Assembly (NCBI RefSeq): GCF_009827405.1
Contig: NZ_WTYY01000003.1
Location: forward strand, 248,001 to 312,000
Direction of reading: 5' to 3'
DNA length: 64,000 bases
Source: Alteraurantiacibacter aestuarii
GTDB taxonomy: Bacteria > Pseudomonadota > Alphaproteobacteria > Sphingomonadales > Sphingomonadaceae
The position numbers were made by a program, and so were the translations under genes. Each line of letters opens with the position of its first letter. Position 1 is the stretch's first letter. The notes under the pieces were generated by a model. It was not told the origin of the DNA. It saw only the letters and a list, made by a program, of their open reading frames with translations, and did no database searches. Below are positions 38,434 to 47,242 of this stretch, in pieces.

Positions 38434-40488
38434 CTACCTCAACGCTCCGGCTGCTGCCGTTGCGCCGCGGTCACTGCCAACCAGGTCGATTTTCAGGATT
38501 GGCACTTTCAGATTGGTCAGCAACTCGCCCGCCGGGGTGAAGTCGCCATTCGCGGCATCGGCAAACAGGCTGGCAGCGGTGCCGCCAGTAGTCGTCCCTG
38601 TCGCCCCGTCTGGTATGCCTGCCCCGCCATGCATATGGTTATCGGCCATCACCAGATCGGCATCGGGCGTCCCGCTCACCACGAAGCCGGGGAACACGTT
38701 GTTGCTCATCAGGCAATAGCCATCGGGGTTGTATTTGAACGAGCCGGTAATATCGACGCGCAGATACATCGCCTGGTTGGCGCTGGAATTATGCGCCACC
38801 ATGAAGTGGCTCTGTGCGCCGGACAGCTGGTGGAAAATCACCGTCGCTTCGGGGTTTGTCGGGTCAAGGTGGAAGCTGTTGTTGGCCACCAGAACGTCCC
38901 TCATGCCGGATGCGGAACCCATGTAGATGTTCTGCGTTCCCATGTCCCAGCAGCGCAGGCCCCACATTACGATATTGTCCAGCGACGTGCCGCTCTGCCA
39001 AAGATCGGAGTGCTGATCGAACATTGCAATCAGCGTCAACGGCGCGGTTTTCACGTCCGTATCGCCAAAGGCCGCGCCCGCAGATCCAGCCTTGCCCAGC
39101 GCGGTGGCGCGGCGGGTATCGTCCAGCGTGGTGGCGGTCCAGTCAGTCAGGCCGTTCAGCCACGCGACCACGTCAGACACGTCATAATTGCCCGCCGGGT
39201 TGTTGTTGACCACCACATAGGTGCCAACGGACACGCCGCCCACCTTGGCAGTGAAGGTGCGGGAAATTGCGTCATTGGCGCCCGAAAGCGCCAGCGTGGC
39301 GGTGGCTCCTGCGCCGGTATATTGCACACTCAGGGCGGGGACTTCCTCGCGCCATTCCTTGCTGGTCCAGTTGGTGATGGTGTTGTCCACCATGCACGTG
39401 GCATCGCTCATCACATCTCGGCAGCCGTCATGGATATGGCACCCGCGCACCAGCGTTGAACCATTGCAATAATCCTGCACGTTGCTGATGTCGCATTCGG
39501 TGAAAATGCCGCCATAACGAACGCCGGTGGAAATCTTCTGGCCCTTGTTGACGAGGTAGTAATTGCCCGCGCTGTCAGTGATCGTGATCCCGTCCAGCCA
39601 GTGCCTGCGGGCCGAGCCTTCGTGGTAAAGCTGCTGGATATTCACCATGTCGAGCGTGATGTTTTCGCCCTTGAAGTGAATACCGTCCCAGCGTGGGCGC
39701 ATGAGGCCAGATGACGCGCGGCCAATCGTCACAGGCACATCCGCTTCAATCGTCAGATACCCCTGCCCCTGATACGTGCCCATCCAGGTTGGCAGATCAT
39801 AGGTTCCCGCTTCCAGTATCTGGACATGGGGATTCTGCCCCCTCAATGAGGCATTGTTTGCCATGTTGTAGAAGAGCTGGTTGAAATCCATGAAACGGCC
39901 ATTGGGGATGTCATTCGGCAGCGACGGCTGAATGGTGTAATATCTGTCATGCAACGCAGCCTGCGGGCTGAACTGATATGGCCCCATGACGCGGTGCTGC
40001 ATCGTCGCGTCTTTGGGCACAGCCTCGAAATAGAGATTGGCATGGCCTGCCACCCCCACCGGCTTCTTCAGACTTACCCACCAGCCGAAATAGGTAACCG
40101 GCTTGCCATTGGCATCGGCGAAAGTGTGGAAGCTGGGCGCCATAATGTCGACGCTGGCGCCCTCGAAATGGGCGACGACCTTCACCAGGCCGAGATTGGC
40201 GAGCAAAGACCCGTTGTGATTTGCCGCCGCGATCACGCCAACGGTCAACTCGTCGGTGAAATACTGGTTTGGTGGAACCAGCAGGCGGCAGACCGGCTTG
40301 GCCGTGGTGCGCACCGGATCGGCCGGAGCGGCCACAAAGCCGCTGCCCGCCGTGCCGGTCCACGCGCCGGAAGGGGAGATGGTGGAGAGCATGGGCTGCC
40401 CTTCGGGCACTCCCCCTCCGCCAGACCCAGGATGCACGTGCATGCGCACCCGGCCCTGGGAACCGAAGCCAAACCCGAAACCACCCAT
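38434..40488 (-). CDS. Right-handed beta-helix protein resembling a GTA head-spike fibre
   Basis: A 684-residue protein without a signal peptide. The N-terminus is Gly/Phe-rich (MGGFGFGFG). A beta-sandwich-like part is followed by a right-handed parallel beta-helix (repeating segments such as NITLDMVNIQQL, GITITDSAGNYY and DVLVANNSFHL). It overlaps by one base the stop of the 89-residue gene upstream, which matches the Rcc01079 spike-base family. In Rhodobacter capsulatus the pair ghsA/ghsB encodes head spikes and fibres that help gene transfer agents bind capsule. The beta-helix could bind or cleave polysaccharide. An alternative is a pectate-lyase-like enzyme of EPS turnover, but lack of a signal peptide argues against it. 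Confidence 0.7.
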   Translation of the reverse strand: MGGFGFGFGSQGRVRMHVHPGSGGGGVPEGQPMLSTISPSGAWTGTAGSGFVAAPADPVRTTAKPVCRLLVPPNQYFTDELTVGVIAAANHNGSLLANLGLVKVVAHFEGASVDIMAPSFHTFADANGKPVTYFGWWVSLKKPVGVAGHANLYFEAVPKDATMQHRVMGPYQFSPQAALHDRYYTIQPSLPNDIPNGRFMDFNQLFYNMANNASLRGQNPHVQILEAGTYDLPTWMGTYQGQGYLTIEADVPVTIGRASSGLMRPRWDGIHFKGENITLDMVNIQQLYHEGSARRHWLDGITITDSAGNYYLVNKGQKISTGVRYGGIFTECDISNVQDYCNGSTLVRGCHIHDGCRDVMSDATCMVDNTITNWTSKEWREEVPALSVQYTGAGATATLALSGANDAISRTFTAKVGGVSVGTYVVVNNNPAGNYDVSDVVAWLNGLTDWTATTLDDTRRATALGKAGSAGAAFGDTDVKTAPLTLIAMFDQHSDLWQSGTSLDNIVMWGLRCWDMGTQNIYMGSASGMRDVLVANNSFHLDPTNPEATVIFHQLSGAQSHFMVAHNSSANQAMYLRVDITGSFKYNPDGYCLMSNNVFPGFVVSGTPDADLVMADNHMHGGAGIPDGATGTTTGGTAASLFADAANGDFTPAGELLTNLKVPILKIDLVGSDRGATAAAGALR

Positions 40489-40757
40489 CAGGCGAGGCCC
40501 ACGATATCAGCTGCCGTTGTGTCGGTCGCCTTCACCGCACGGACCCGCACGTCCAGGATGGCTCCCGAGGGAAGATTGCGAAATGTCACGGGATTCTCCC
40601 CGCGCACCGGGACCAGAGTTACATCTCCGCCGGTGCCAACATAAAGCGCCTTGGTCGCAAAATCGATGTCGACGTTGTCATCGGGGGTGATCGGAAAGCA
40701 CCTTTCGGCTGGCGCCATCGGAGAATCGACCGAGTTGCGGAAAGTGTCTTTGAACAT
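40488..40757 (-). CDS. Spike base protein, RCAP_Rcc01079 family (GTA head spike)
   Basis: An 89-residue protein with the pattern of the Rcc01079 spike base family: AERCFPITPDDNVDIDFATKALYVGTGGDVTLVPVRG, then the ending DVRVRAVKATDTTAADIVGLA. The start ATG 40757 has AAGGAG at seven bases. The stop overlaps the ATG of the beta-helix gene (TGATG), so the two products are made together. In known systems this small protein joins the capsid and carries the fibre. No capsid, portal or other gene transfer agent gene lies in this window. Confidence 0.82.
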   Translation of the reverse strand: MFKDTFRNSVDSPMAPAERCFPITPDDNVDIDFATKALYVGTGGDVTLVPVRGENPVTFRNLPSGAILDVRVRAVKATDTTAADIVGLA

Positions 40758-40976
40758 GTCCTGCTCCTTCTTGTGAATCAGATAGGACATGGCGCTTATG
40801 AGTGGTCTCTGACTGTAGGAAAGAACAAAATATGAACAATTTGTGACATGAAGCCAGTCCCGCCCGCCATCCGCTATTTGCCATATTGGCGATTGTTGGC
40901 CGCGGAGTATGGACGCTTGACCGGCGAATGCATTACCCGTGTAGCACGTCCCCCAGCTAGCACCGAAGGTAACGCG

Positions 40977-41546
40977 ATGGATGCGCCGGTTCAAAAGGTA
41001 AATCTCTCCAGGCGGCAGCGGCTGTGGCAACTGGTAGAATCCGTTATCGATCCGCGCGCATGGCTGCACCTGTTCAAATTTGTGAATTATTACAATTATA
41101 TGCACGTCCGCCCTTTGCGCGTCATGCAGCTTGGCAGCACACCGCGCATCAGCCCCGACGCGGTATTCTCCCATGCCGAACGGATAGAAATCGGAGACCG
41201 CGTCAGAATCGGATCGCGTTGTCATCTTTGGGCGGGGCCGGGGTCTGGCCGGATCATCATCGGCAATGATGTGCTGTTCGGTCCCGAAGTCATGCTGACC
41301 GCCGCAACGTATAATTACAACGATGGCGCGCCGATTACAGATCAGCCGATGACCGAAGGTGATGTGATCATCGGCAATGATGTCTGGCTGGCCACGCGCG
41401 CGGTTGTGCTTCCGGGTACGCGGATCGGTGACGGGGCGATTATCGCGGCCGGGGCCGTTGTGAAGGGCGATATTCCGCCGATGGCCATCGTCGCGGGATC
41501 ACCTGGCCGGATCGTCAGCCAGCGCCAGCTTGCGCAGCCTGAATAG
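40977..41546 (+). CDS. Hexapeptide-repeat acyltransferase (LbH fold)
   Basis: A 189-residue protein with left-handed beta-helix repeats (VIIGNDVWLATRAVVLPGTRIGDGAIIAAGAVV). The helix ends with AIVAGSPGRIVS, typical of sugar O-acetyltransferases such as WbbJ/CysE relatives. The likely catalytic His is in the YNYNDG-to-DVIIG region, but I cannot fix it. It probably acetylates an EPS sugar precursor. The ATG 40977 with AAGG upstream is preferred over a reading from 40848. It is divergent from the spike genes, leaving 219 bases without a gene. Confidence 0.87.
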   Translation: MDAPVQKVNLSRRQRLWQLVESVIDPRAWLHLFKFVNYYNYMHVRPLRVMQLGSTPRISPDAVFSHAERIEIGDRVRIGSRCHLWAGPGSGRIIIGNDVLFGPEVMLTAATYNYNDGAPITDQPMTEGDVIIGNDVWLATRAVVLPGTRIGDGAIIAAGAVVKGDIPPMAIVAGSPGRIVSQRQLAQPE

Positions 41547-41610
41547 ACCGATCTTCGAAGCACGCCTGCCAGTCCCATGCGCGGGTTCCCCCGGCGCAAG
41601 GGCACACCGC

Positions 41611-42552
41611 CTATGAACTGGTCCTGCGCGGATCAGCCGAGGTGACATAGCCGCGCATCCAGATCCATGGCTGCAGGCCGACTTGCCTGAAGCCGCGCGC
41701 CATCCGGGCATATTTCGGCTTGCGCCAGGACATCAACACACCGCCGGCCAGGCGCGTAAGAGCGACCAGCCACAAGGTGGCCAGGCAGGCAAAGGCATAG
41801 GCGCCCGAATAATGCTTGCGATAGAAGTGCGCGTTGCCGGTGAACTGGAAGACCATCCGCAATGCGGAGAAACTCTCCCCGCTCCCCACATCGTGGTAGA
41901 TGCAGCTGCCCGGAACGAAGCCGACCTTGCCGCCCCCCGATTTGACGCGCCAGCAGAAGTCCATCTCTTCCGCGTAAAGGAAGAAGGCGTTGTCCATCCC
42001 GCCAAGCTGTTGCCAAAGTGCGGAGCGGACGAGCAGGAATTCGCCGCTCACTGCGTCGACCTCGGCGATTTCGTCTTTGGTCATACCCATTCGTGCCGAT
42101 GACGCGCGGCCGATCACGCCTTGCCAAAGACTGCCGATGGTCGGGAATTCCAGCGCGGTCAGCGTCTGCGGCTGGCCGTCATCGGTCAGACGCATGCCGC
42201 CGAACACAGCATAATCACTGTGCCGCTCCGCCGTTTGGAGGAGGGTGTCGATCGCGCCTTCGCACAGGCGTGTATCGGGGTTGAGCAGCAGCAGCCATTG
42301 TCCACGGGCCTGCGCTGCCAGATAATTGTTGGCCTGCGCGAAGCCGACGTTCCCACGGCTTTGCAAGACGCGCACATCGGGGAAGCGGCGGGCAATAAAT
42401 GCTTCGGAATTGTCCGTACCATTGTTTACGAACAGAACTTCGCAAGAATAGCTGGCGGCTGCTTGCGGTATCGATCCAAGGCACTCCTCAAGATGCTTGA
42501 GGGAGTTGTAGCCTACAATCAGGATGCTGACATCGATACCGGCTTCGGTCAT
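41611..42552 (-). CDS. GT2 family glycosyltransferase
   Basis: A 313-residue GT-A enzyme. DVSILIVGYNSLKHLEECLGSI is the N-terminal nucleotide strand. LLLLNPDTRL contains the Asp-x-Asp-like metal site. GEFLLVRSALWQQLGGMDNAFFLYAEEMDFCWRVK is the acceptor region with the ED of family 2. It resembles rhamnosyltransferases. A C-terminal membrane-like segment (FACLATLWLVALTRLAGGVLM) may anchor it. ATG 42552 was chosen over a reading from 42651, which would cross the operator pair. Confidence 0.88.
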   Translation of the reverse strand: MTEAGIDVSILIVGYNSLKHLEECLGSIPQAAASYSCEVLFVNNGTDNSEAFIARRFPDVRVLQSRGNVGFAQANNYLAAQARGQWLLLLNPDTRLCEGAIDTLLQTAERHSDYAVFGGMRLTDDGQPQTLTALEFPTIGSLWQGVIGRASSARMGMTKDEIAEVDAVSGEFLLVRSALWQQLGGMDNAFFLYAEEMDFCWRVKSGGGKVGFVPGSCIYHDVGSGESFSALRMVFQFTGNAHFYRKHYSGAYAFACLATLWLVALTRLAGGVLMSWRKPKYARMARGFRQVGLQPWIWMRGYVTSADPRRTSS

Positions 42553-42604
42553 TCCTTGTGGAACCTCTAATGCGGCTGCACGATGGACGCGCTCGTAGGA
42601 TTTA

Positions 42605-42645
42605 TTTTGCAGTGCAGCAACTGAAGAGTTTTGTGCAGTGCAAAA
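42605..42645. promoter_or_regulatory. Pair of TGC-rich dyads in a divergent promoter
   Basis: TTTTGCAGTGCAGCAA (42605-42620) and TTTTGTGCAGTGCAAAA (42629-42645), both centred on TGCAGTGCA and 24 to 25 bases apart centre to centre. They lie in the 125-base region between the divergent GT2 and methyltransferase genes. Two sites spaced near two helical turns suggest cooperative binding by one regulator. Confidence 0.65.
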
Positions 42646-42677
42646 ACACACTATGGTGACCGGTAACGATCGGAGTA

Positions 42678-43427
42678 GTGGATTTGTTCAGGAAACCTAA
42701 CGAAACCTACGGCAATCATCGCGTGGCGGCGGCGCCTGGAACGCATCAGAAAATTGCCGAGCTGATGCTCCAGCACGTTCCGCTGGACGCCAAGATTCTG
42801 GATCTGGGGGCTTACACAGGGGCGTTGATTTCCCGGCTGAGGGCCAACGGATATACCCGCCTTCTGGCTGCCGATCTGGCCAATCACCTGACTGAAAAGG
42901 TCGACGACCACTGGGCCTGCGATTTCAATGAGGATTTTTCCGAGGCAATCTCCGAACGCAATTTCGATGCAATTGTCGCCTGCGAGGTGATCGAGCATCT
43001 CGACGATCCGCGGGCTTTCCTGAAGCAATGCCGCAAGTTGCTGAAGGATGGCGGCCACGTGGTGATCTCCACACCCAACATCGCCTTCTTCGAAGGTCGC
43101 ATAAAGTTTGCGCTGACCGGCAATCTGTGGGGCTTCGGAGAGCGTAACTATCGCAGCCAGCGGCATATTTCGCCGATCCAGGAAGGGCAGCTTCCGCTGA
43201 TGACTGCCGAGTGCGGCTTCGACTGTATTGAAACCACCACGGCAGGCTCGTTCGCCACCCCCATGCGCCGGATGCTGACTGCCCCGATCTGGTTGCCGAT
43301 GCGAGCAGCTTTCGGCCCCAGGACGCTTGGTGAATCGTTGTTCTGCGTTGCCAGGGCTTCGGCTTCTGCAGATGAGACCGGTTCATCCGGTTCCACCCCC
43401 TGGCGGGTTTCAGTTCCGGCGGAGTGA
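42678..43427 (+). CDS. Class I SAM methyltransferase
   Basis: A 249-residue protein of the Methyltransf_11/25 type. ILDLGAYTGALISRL is the SAM loop. FDAIVACEVIEHLDDPRAFL and LLKDGGHVVISTPN are the following motifs. It is likely to methylate an EPS sugar, lipid or glycan-linked compound, since it is in the EPS locus. The start is uncertain: GTG 42678, or TTG 42684, which has better spacing from GGAG. Confidence 0.82.
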   Translation: MDLFRKPNETYGNHRVAAAPGTHQKIAELMLQHVPLDAKILDLGAYTGALISRLRANGYTRLLAADLANHLTEKVDDHWACDFNEDFSEAISERNFDAIVACEVIEHLDDPRAFLKQCRKLLKDGGHVVISTPNIAFFEGRIKFALTGNLWGFGERNYRSQRHISPIQEGQLPLMTAECGFDCIETTTAGSFATPMRRMLTAPIWLPMRAAFGPRTLGESLFCVARASASADETGSSGSTPWRVSVPAE

Positions 43428-43475
43428 TCGTCCTTGCAGTGATGCCTACTGTGGCAGGCCAGAGCTTCCGGGTTC

Positions 43476-43518
43476 GCCTGACGTTATCTCTGCCTGACGC
43501 CAACTCTGCCTGACGTTA
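43476..43518. repeat. Short tandem repeat between convergent genes
   Basis: Three copies of GCCTGACG separated by about 16 and 11 bases (CGCCTGACGTTATCT, then TGCCTGACGCCAACT, then TGCCTGACGTTA). The last overlaps the stop codon of the DUF6492 gene. It probably arose by slippage and no function is evident. Confidence 0.6.
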
Positions 43519-44397
43519 GCCTTGAGCCGATTCGTTAGCGGAAAAGCGTTCAAAAATCCGGTCACGCTCCGCCGCAGGCATATGCAGGTTGGACTGGATC
43601 AATATCGCCACATGGTGATCGCTGAACCCGGCGATGAAGTCCTCCACACCGGCTGGTGTTGAGAGATCGTGATGCCAGGAACAATGGCAAATCTCGCGAT
43701 CGGTTGGCGCCACCATGGCCTGATGCGGACCGGGAACCTGCTCGCAGAACACACCGTAAAGAACATATTCGGAGAACCGAAACCGCCCGATCAGCGCCTT
43801 GACCCATTGCGAACCGCTGACGTTTTCAATGCGCCTGATCATCGCCCGGACAATTTCCGGCGACCACACCACCGCCTGCGAGATATAGTCAAAGCCCGTG
43901 TAGCCGGTTTCCGGCAGCCCGAATGAGCGCAGGCCGATATTGTGCCACTTGTCCGATTGCGCCACGCCGCCCGAAGGATTGTCCGGATTGTGGAACAGGA
44001 TCACCCGGTCACCGTCAAACACATGCCGGTCTTCTACCGGACGCAGGAACTGGGCGTCACTGTCGACCAGCACGATGGCATCTTCCGTGCACCGGGCGAC
44101 GAACTGTATCTTCGCCAACTGCTGATAGATCCATCCGCGGACGAGTTTGGCAGGCGGAGCCCACCACAGCCTCCTGCCCATGAATTCGAACTCATGGAAT
44201 CCCGGCAGAAGTTCGCTGCAATCGACGATGATCCGGCGCTCGGACTTGAAGCGGCTGAACAGTTCCAGATCGCTGTGGTCGATGAGGACATAATGCCGGC
44301 GATCGGGCATGTGCTCATCTATCGTTGCACATAGTTTCTCGAATTCGGGAAGATCATTCCGGAAGGTCTTGGTGAGCAGGGAAAAGTCCTTGGCCAT
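43516..44397 (-). CDS. DUF6492 family protein (glycosyltransferase-like)
   Basis: A 293-residue protein that resembles the DUF6492 family, found in polysaccharide loci and probably a GT-A-like transferase. It has FSLLTKTFRNDLPEFEKLCATI at the start and AIVLVDSDAQFLRPV, which contains an Asp-x-Asp candidate. No signal peptide is seen. It sits three bases after the stop of the polymerase gene on the same strand, so it is probably co-transcribed and may add a sugar. The function is inferred from fold-like motifs and neighbours. Confidence 0.72.
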   Translation of the reverse strand: MAKDFSLLTKTFRNDLPEFEKLCATIDEHMPDRRHYVLIDHSDLELFSRFKSERRIIVDCSELLPGFHEFEFMGRRLWWAPPAKLVRGWIYQQLAKIQFVARCTEDAIVLVDSDAQFLRPVEDRHVFDGDRVILFHNPDNPSGGVAQSDKWHNIGLRSFGLPETGYTGFDYISQAVVWSPEIVRAMIRRIENVSGSQWVKALIGRFRFSEYVLYGVFCEQVPGPHQAMVAPTDREICHCSWHHDLSTPAGVEDFIAGFSDHHVAILIQSNLHMPAAERDRIFERFSANESAQG

Positions 44398-44400
44398 CTG

Positions 44401-45789
44401 CTAAACCCTGCCAGCAATTCGGGTGCTGGCATATGCTGGCGAAGCCCCCGAAGGCTCCGCGCCGTTTCTGATTGGCAGTGACCGAACCCGCTGGGTCCCC
44501 AGACTCACTGACAGGCCTGCAAGAAGGTACATCCAGCTGACGACGCCTTCCCAGATGTGCACAGTGACCCCGCAAAAGGCGAAGGCTGTCAAAGCGATTG
44601 CGGTTGCATATCCGGTGTTGCGATCCTCACTGGATACGTTGGAATTGTTCTTCACAGCCTCGAAGATGCCGCCGAATACCACCATCAGCACCGCAAAGCC
44701 GAGAGGAAAGCCATGACGCATCGTGATGGCGAGCCAGAATGCGTCAATGGTCGGATCGAACATCCAGTCCGGTCGATGCCAGTCACGCACGCCTATTCCA
44801 AAGATTGGATTGTTCAAGGCTTCCGCGCCAGCATAATTCCAGATCAGCAGTCGGTAATAGCCGCTGCCGGGGTCAAGCGTCAGATAGCGGATAGCGACCG
44901 ACAGAATACCACTCTCGGATACAACACTGGTCAGCAAGAGCATCAGCATGATGTAAAACGCCGCAATCGTCAGGGCAGGAATCTGAAAATGACGACGGAT
45001 GAGCAGTAGCGAAATCAACCCCACGCCCAGGATGGCAGCCAAAACCGCTGCGGAACTGAAGGTGAAGATACCACATGCGGCCGCTATCAAACCGAGCACT
45101 CGAACCCGATTGTTGCGCGCGCCAAACCATGCCAGCGGTATCAACGAAGACATGATGACGCCTGCCACGATCGGGTGTGCGAAGGGCCCCATGGCGCGCG
45201 TCAATCCGAAACGCGGCTTGCTGTAGAAATATGCCGGGAGGTTGCCGAACAATTCCCCCACAAATGGCCGTAACAAGGTGCGATTGGCTATGCTCTCTGC
45301 CGCAAGAATAGCCGCGACCGCCAGAAGTCCTGGTATAAGACAGGCGAAAAATGTCCGGAAATCGTGGTAGCTGCGGATCGCTGCACGGCCGGCTATATAG
45401 GCGAAGGCAAGGTCGATCAGCTGGGACACCCCGACGATCAGCGCGTCTTCCACGGTATCCATGACAAGCAGCGACAGCACGAACCACAGGCTTGCGAGAC
45501 CCGCAAACAGATCGACGATCGAGAAGCGGACCGGGTCCTTGATAAGGGAGCGAATGACCCAGGGCAGGACGAGTATCATCATGACCCGCCATGGGAACAG
45601 GTTTGCGCCGACAACATCGACACTCATTTCCTTGGGCAACAGGCAGCTGTAACCAACAAGAATTGCCGGCCACAGGCGTGCCGGAATCCGCTCCCTGATT
45701 TTCCTGCCAATGGCGGGCCTGGCTGCCACTGCTCCGTTGTTGCTCGCCCCGCCGCTCATTGGCCTGCTGTTCATTGCCCCGTTGCTCAT
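44401..45789 (-). CDS. Putative polysaccharide polymerase (Wzy-like)
   Basis: A 462-residue polytopic protein with about ten helices and a large periplasmic loop. The loop holds GSGYYRLLIWNYAGAEALNNPIFGIGVRDWHRP, which fits O-antigen polymerase families. It is the best Wzy for the EPS made by this locus. The N-terminus (MSNGAMNSRPMSGGASNNGAV) is low in complexity, encoded by short direct repeats. The ATG 45789 is chosen; an in-frame TTG at 45804 exists. It lies between the DUF6492 and a GT4 gene, all on the minus strand. Confidence 0.8.
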   Translation of the reverse strand: MSNGAMNSRPMSGGASNNGAVAARPAIGRKIRERIPARLWPAILVGYSCLLPKEMSVDVVGANLFPWRVMMILVLPWVIRSLIKDPVRFSIVDLFAGLASLWFVLSLLVMDTVEDALIVGVSQLIDLAFAYIAGRAAIRSYHDFRTFFACLIPGLLAVAAILAAESIANRTLLRPFVGELFGNLPAYFYSKPRFGLTRAMGPFAHPIVAGVIMSSLIPLAWFGARNNRVRVLGLIAAACGIFTFSSAAVLAAILGVGLISLLLIRRHFQIPALTIAAFYIMLMLLLTSVVSESGILSVAIRYLTLDPGSGYYRLLIWNYAGAEALNNPIFGIGVRDWHRPDWMFDPTIDAFWLAITMRHGFPLGFAVLMVVFGGIFEAVKNNSNVSSEDRNTGYATAIALTAFAFCGVTVHIWEGVVSWMYLLAGLSVSLGTQRVRSLPIRNGAEPSGASPAYASTRIAGRV

Positions 45790-45844
45790 TGCGCCGCCTG
45801 CCAAGCCTGATGCCCGGAAGGCGAGGGGAGGTCTCGAAGCCTGC

Positions 45845-47077
45845 TCATCGTGCCATCACTGCCTGAGTGACCGCAGCGGCGAAGGACTGGCCGATCTGCG
45901 CACGGGTAAATCGGCGCGCTGCTGGCGATTGCTGCCATTGTGCCAATTCCCCTTTGAGTTCAGCCTGGTGGTCAATAATGGTGCGCATAGCCGCGGCGAT
46001 CGACGCAGGATCGCCTGCATCTGCTGCAATAGCGAAATTGCAGCCTTCAAAATAGCCGTCAATCGCGGCCCCGCGCGGATAAATCACCGGCAGGCCGGCG
46101 AAAAGCGCCTCCACAAACACCATTCCGAAGCTCTCTCGCAACGAGGGCAGGAGAAAACCCGCAAACCCGTTGAGAAAAGGCCCGAGTTCCTCGCGCCCTA
46201 TCGGCCCATCGAAGGTGATATTGGGCAGGTTCTTCGCGGCCTTGCGGCACAGCTCAACCTGACGCGGGCTACCGCCGCCTCGCACGGAAAGACGGGTTTT
46301 CGGCCCCACGTCCGACAGCAATTGCATGGCTGCGACCATGCCTTTGAGGTTCTTGCGGACGTGGCTTCTGAGATGGAAGACCGAAACGAAGCCATCGCCG
46401 CCCAATTGCGGGTCCATCGGGCGGTCAATGTCGGTTGCGCAGGGCAACATCTGGACCGGGCCGTGACGCTTGCCGAACTGCTGTTCGAATGCGGTAAGCG
46501 TCCACGGGGCCAGCGGAAAGACCACAGCGGCTTCATGGAAAATGCGCGCAAACGTCCCGGCAAGGTCCGGGCGCGCCTTGAGGATCTTGAGGTCCGTGTC
46601 GCCCATGATCCCCACTGCGAACGGCCGCCCGAGACGTTCTGCAACGTGCCGGGCAACGATGCCTTCCACGGTCAGCTTGTGACCTATCACCAGGTCCGGG
46701 ACCGGACCGGCCTGCTGTTGTGCGCAAATCCTCTCGGCGAGGTCCAGCAGGCATGTCTGGTGGTAGATACCGCGCGCGGGCGCCTGATATCTCAGGCACT
46801 TGCCGTAGGGAAAGTCATGCTGTTCGACCCGGCAGGGCGGGCGGCCCCAATGGGCCAGCGTGCGGGCAGCGAAAGGGAGAAGAGCTGGGCTGACCCTGTT
46901 CAGAGAGATCACCTCGTGCTGAAACTGGTGTTGTGTCAGATCAACCAGCCATCGCACCGCTTTGGTCTTGGATTCCTCGATCGGATCCGGAAAATCGGCC
47001 GAAATATGAAGGATTCTGGAGCCTGACGGCCGGTCATCAGCGGGCTTGAGGACGCTGAACGCATCCAGGGCGTTCAT
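45845..47077 (-). CDS. GT4 family glycosyltransferase
   Basis: A 410-residue GT-B enzyme. The N-terminal SRILHISADFPDPIEESKTKAV is a family-type acceptor-domain start. LPCATDIDRPM and the donor-site ESFGMVFVEALFAGLPVIY (the E-x7-E motif) are in the C-terminal half. It transfers a sugar from a nucleotide donor with retention of configuration, in the cytoplasm. It is the first of a minus-strand group with the polymerase and DUF6492 genes. The 165-base gap upstream, before the end of the tyrosine kinase gene, holds no gene I can see. Confidence 0.88.
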   Translation of the reverse strand: MNALDAFSVLKPADDRPSGSRILHISADFPDPIEESKTKAVRWLVDLTQHQFQHEVISLNRVSPALLPFAARTLAHWGRPPCRVEQHDFPYGKCLRYQAPARGIYHQTCLLDLAERICAQQQAGPVPDLVIGHKLTVEGIVARHVAERLGRPFAVGIMGDTDLKILKARPDLAGTFARIFHEAAVVFPLAPWTLTAFEQQFGKRHGPVQMLPCATDIDRPMDPQLGGDGFVSVFHLRSHVRKNLKGMVAAMQLLSDVGPKTRLSVRGGGSPRQVELCRKAAKNLPNITFDGPIGREELGPFLNGFAGFLLPSLRESFGMVFVEALFAGLPVIYPRGAAIDGYFEGCNFAIAADAGDPASIAAAMRTIIDHQAELKGELAQWQQSPAARRFTRAQIGQSFAAAVTQAVMAR

Positions 47078-47242
47078 CTTGAACCCCCGTGAGCATGGAG
47101 AGCGTCGATCTGCGGCGGCTGGGATCCGGCATCAGTGCCCTCCCCGCGCAGTATCGAACAGGCTCTCGCCTTCACCTCGTGGAGCATGGCCGCCCGTCCC
47201 GATCGGATATCCCGAGGATGACTTGCGGCAGCCAGCTGCACG

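Noticed and set aside
38434-40757. A prophage.
   Set aside because: Only the two spike-like genes are present. There is no integrase, terminase, capsid or attachment site.
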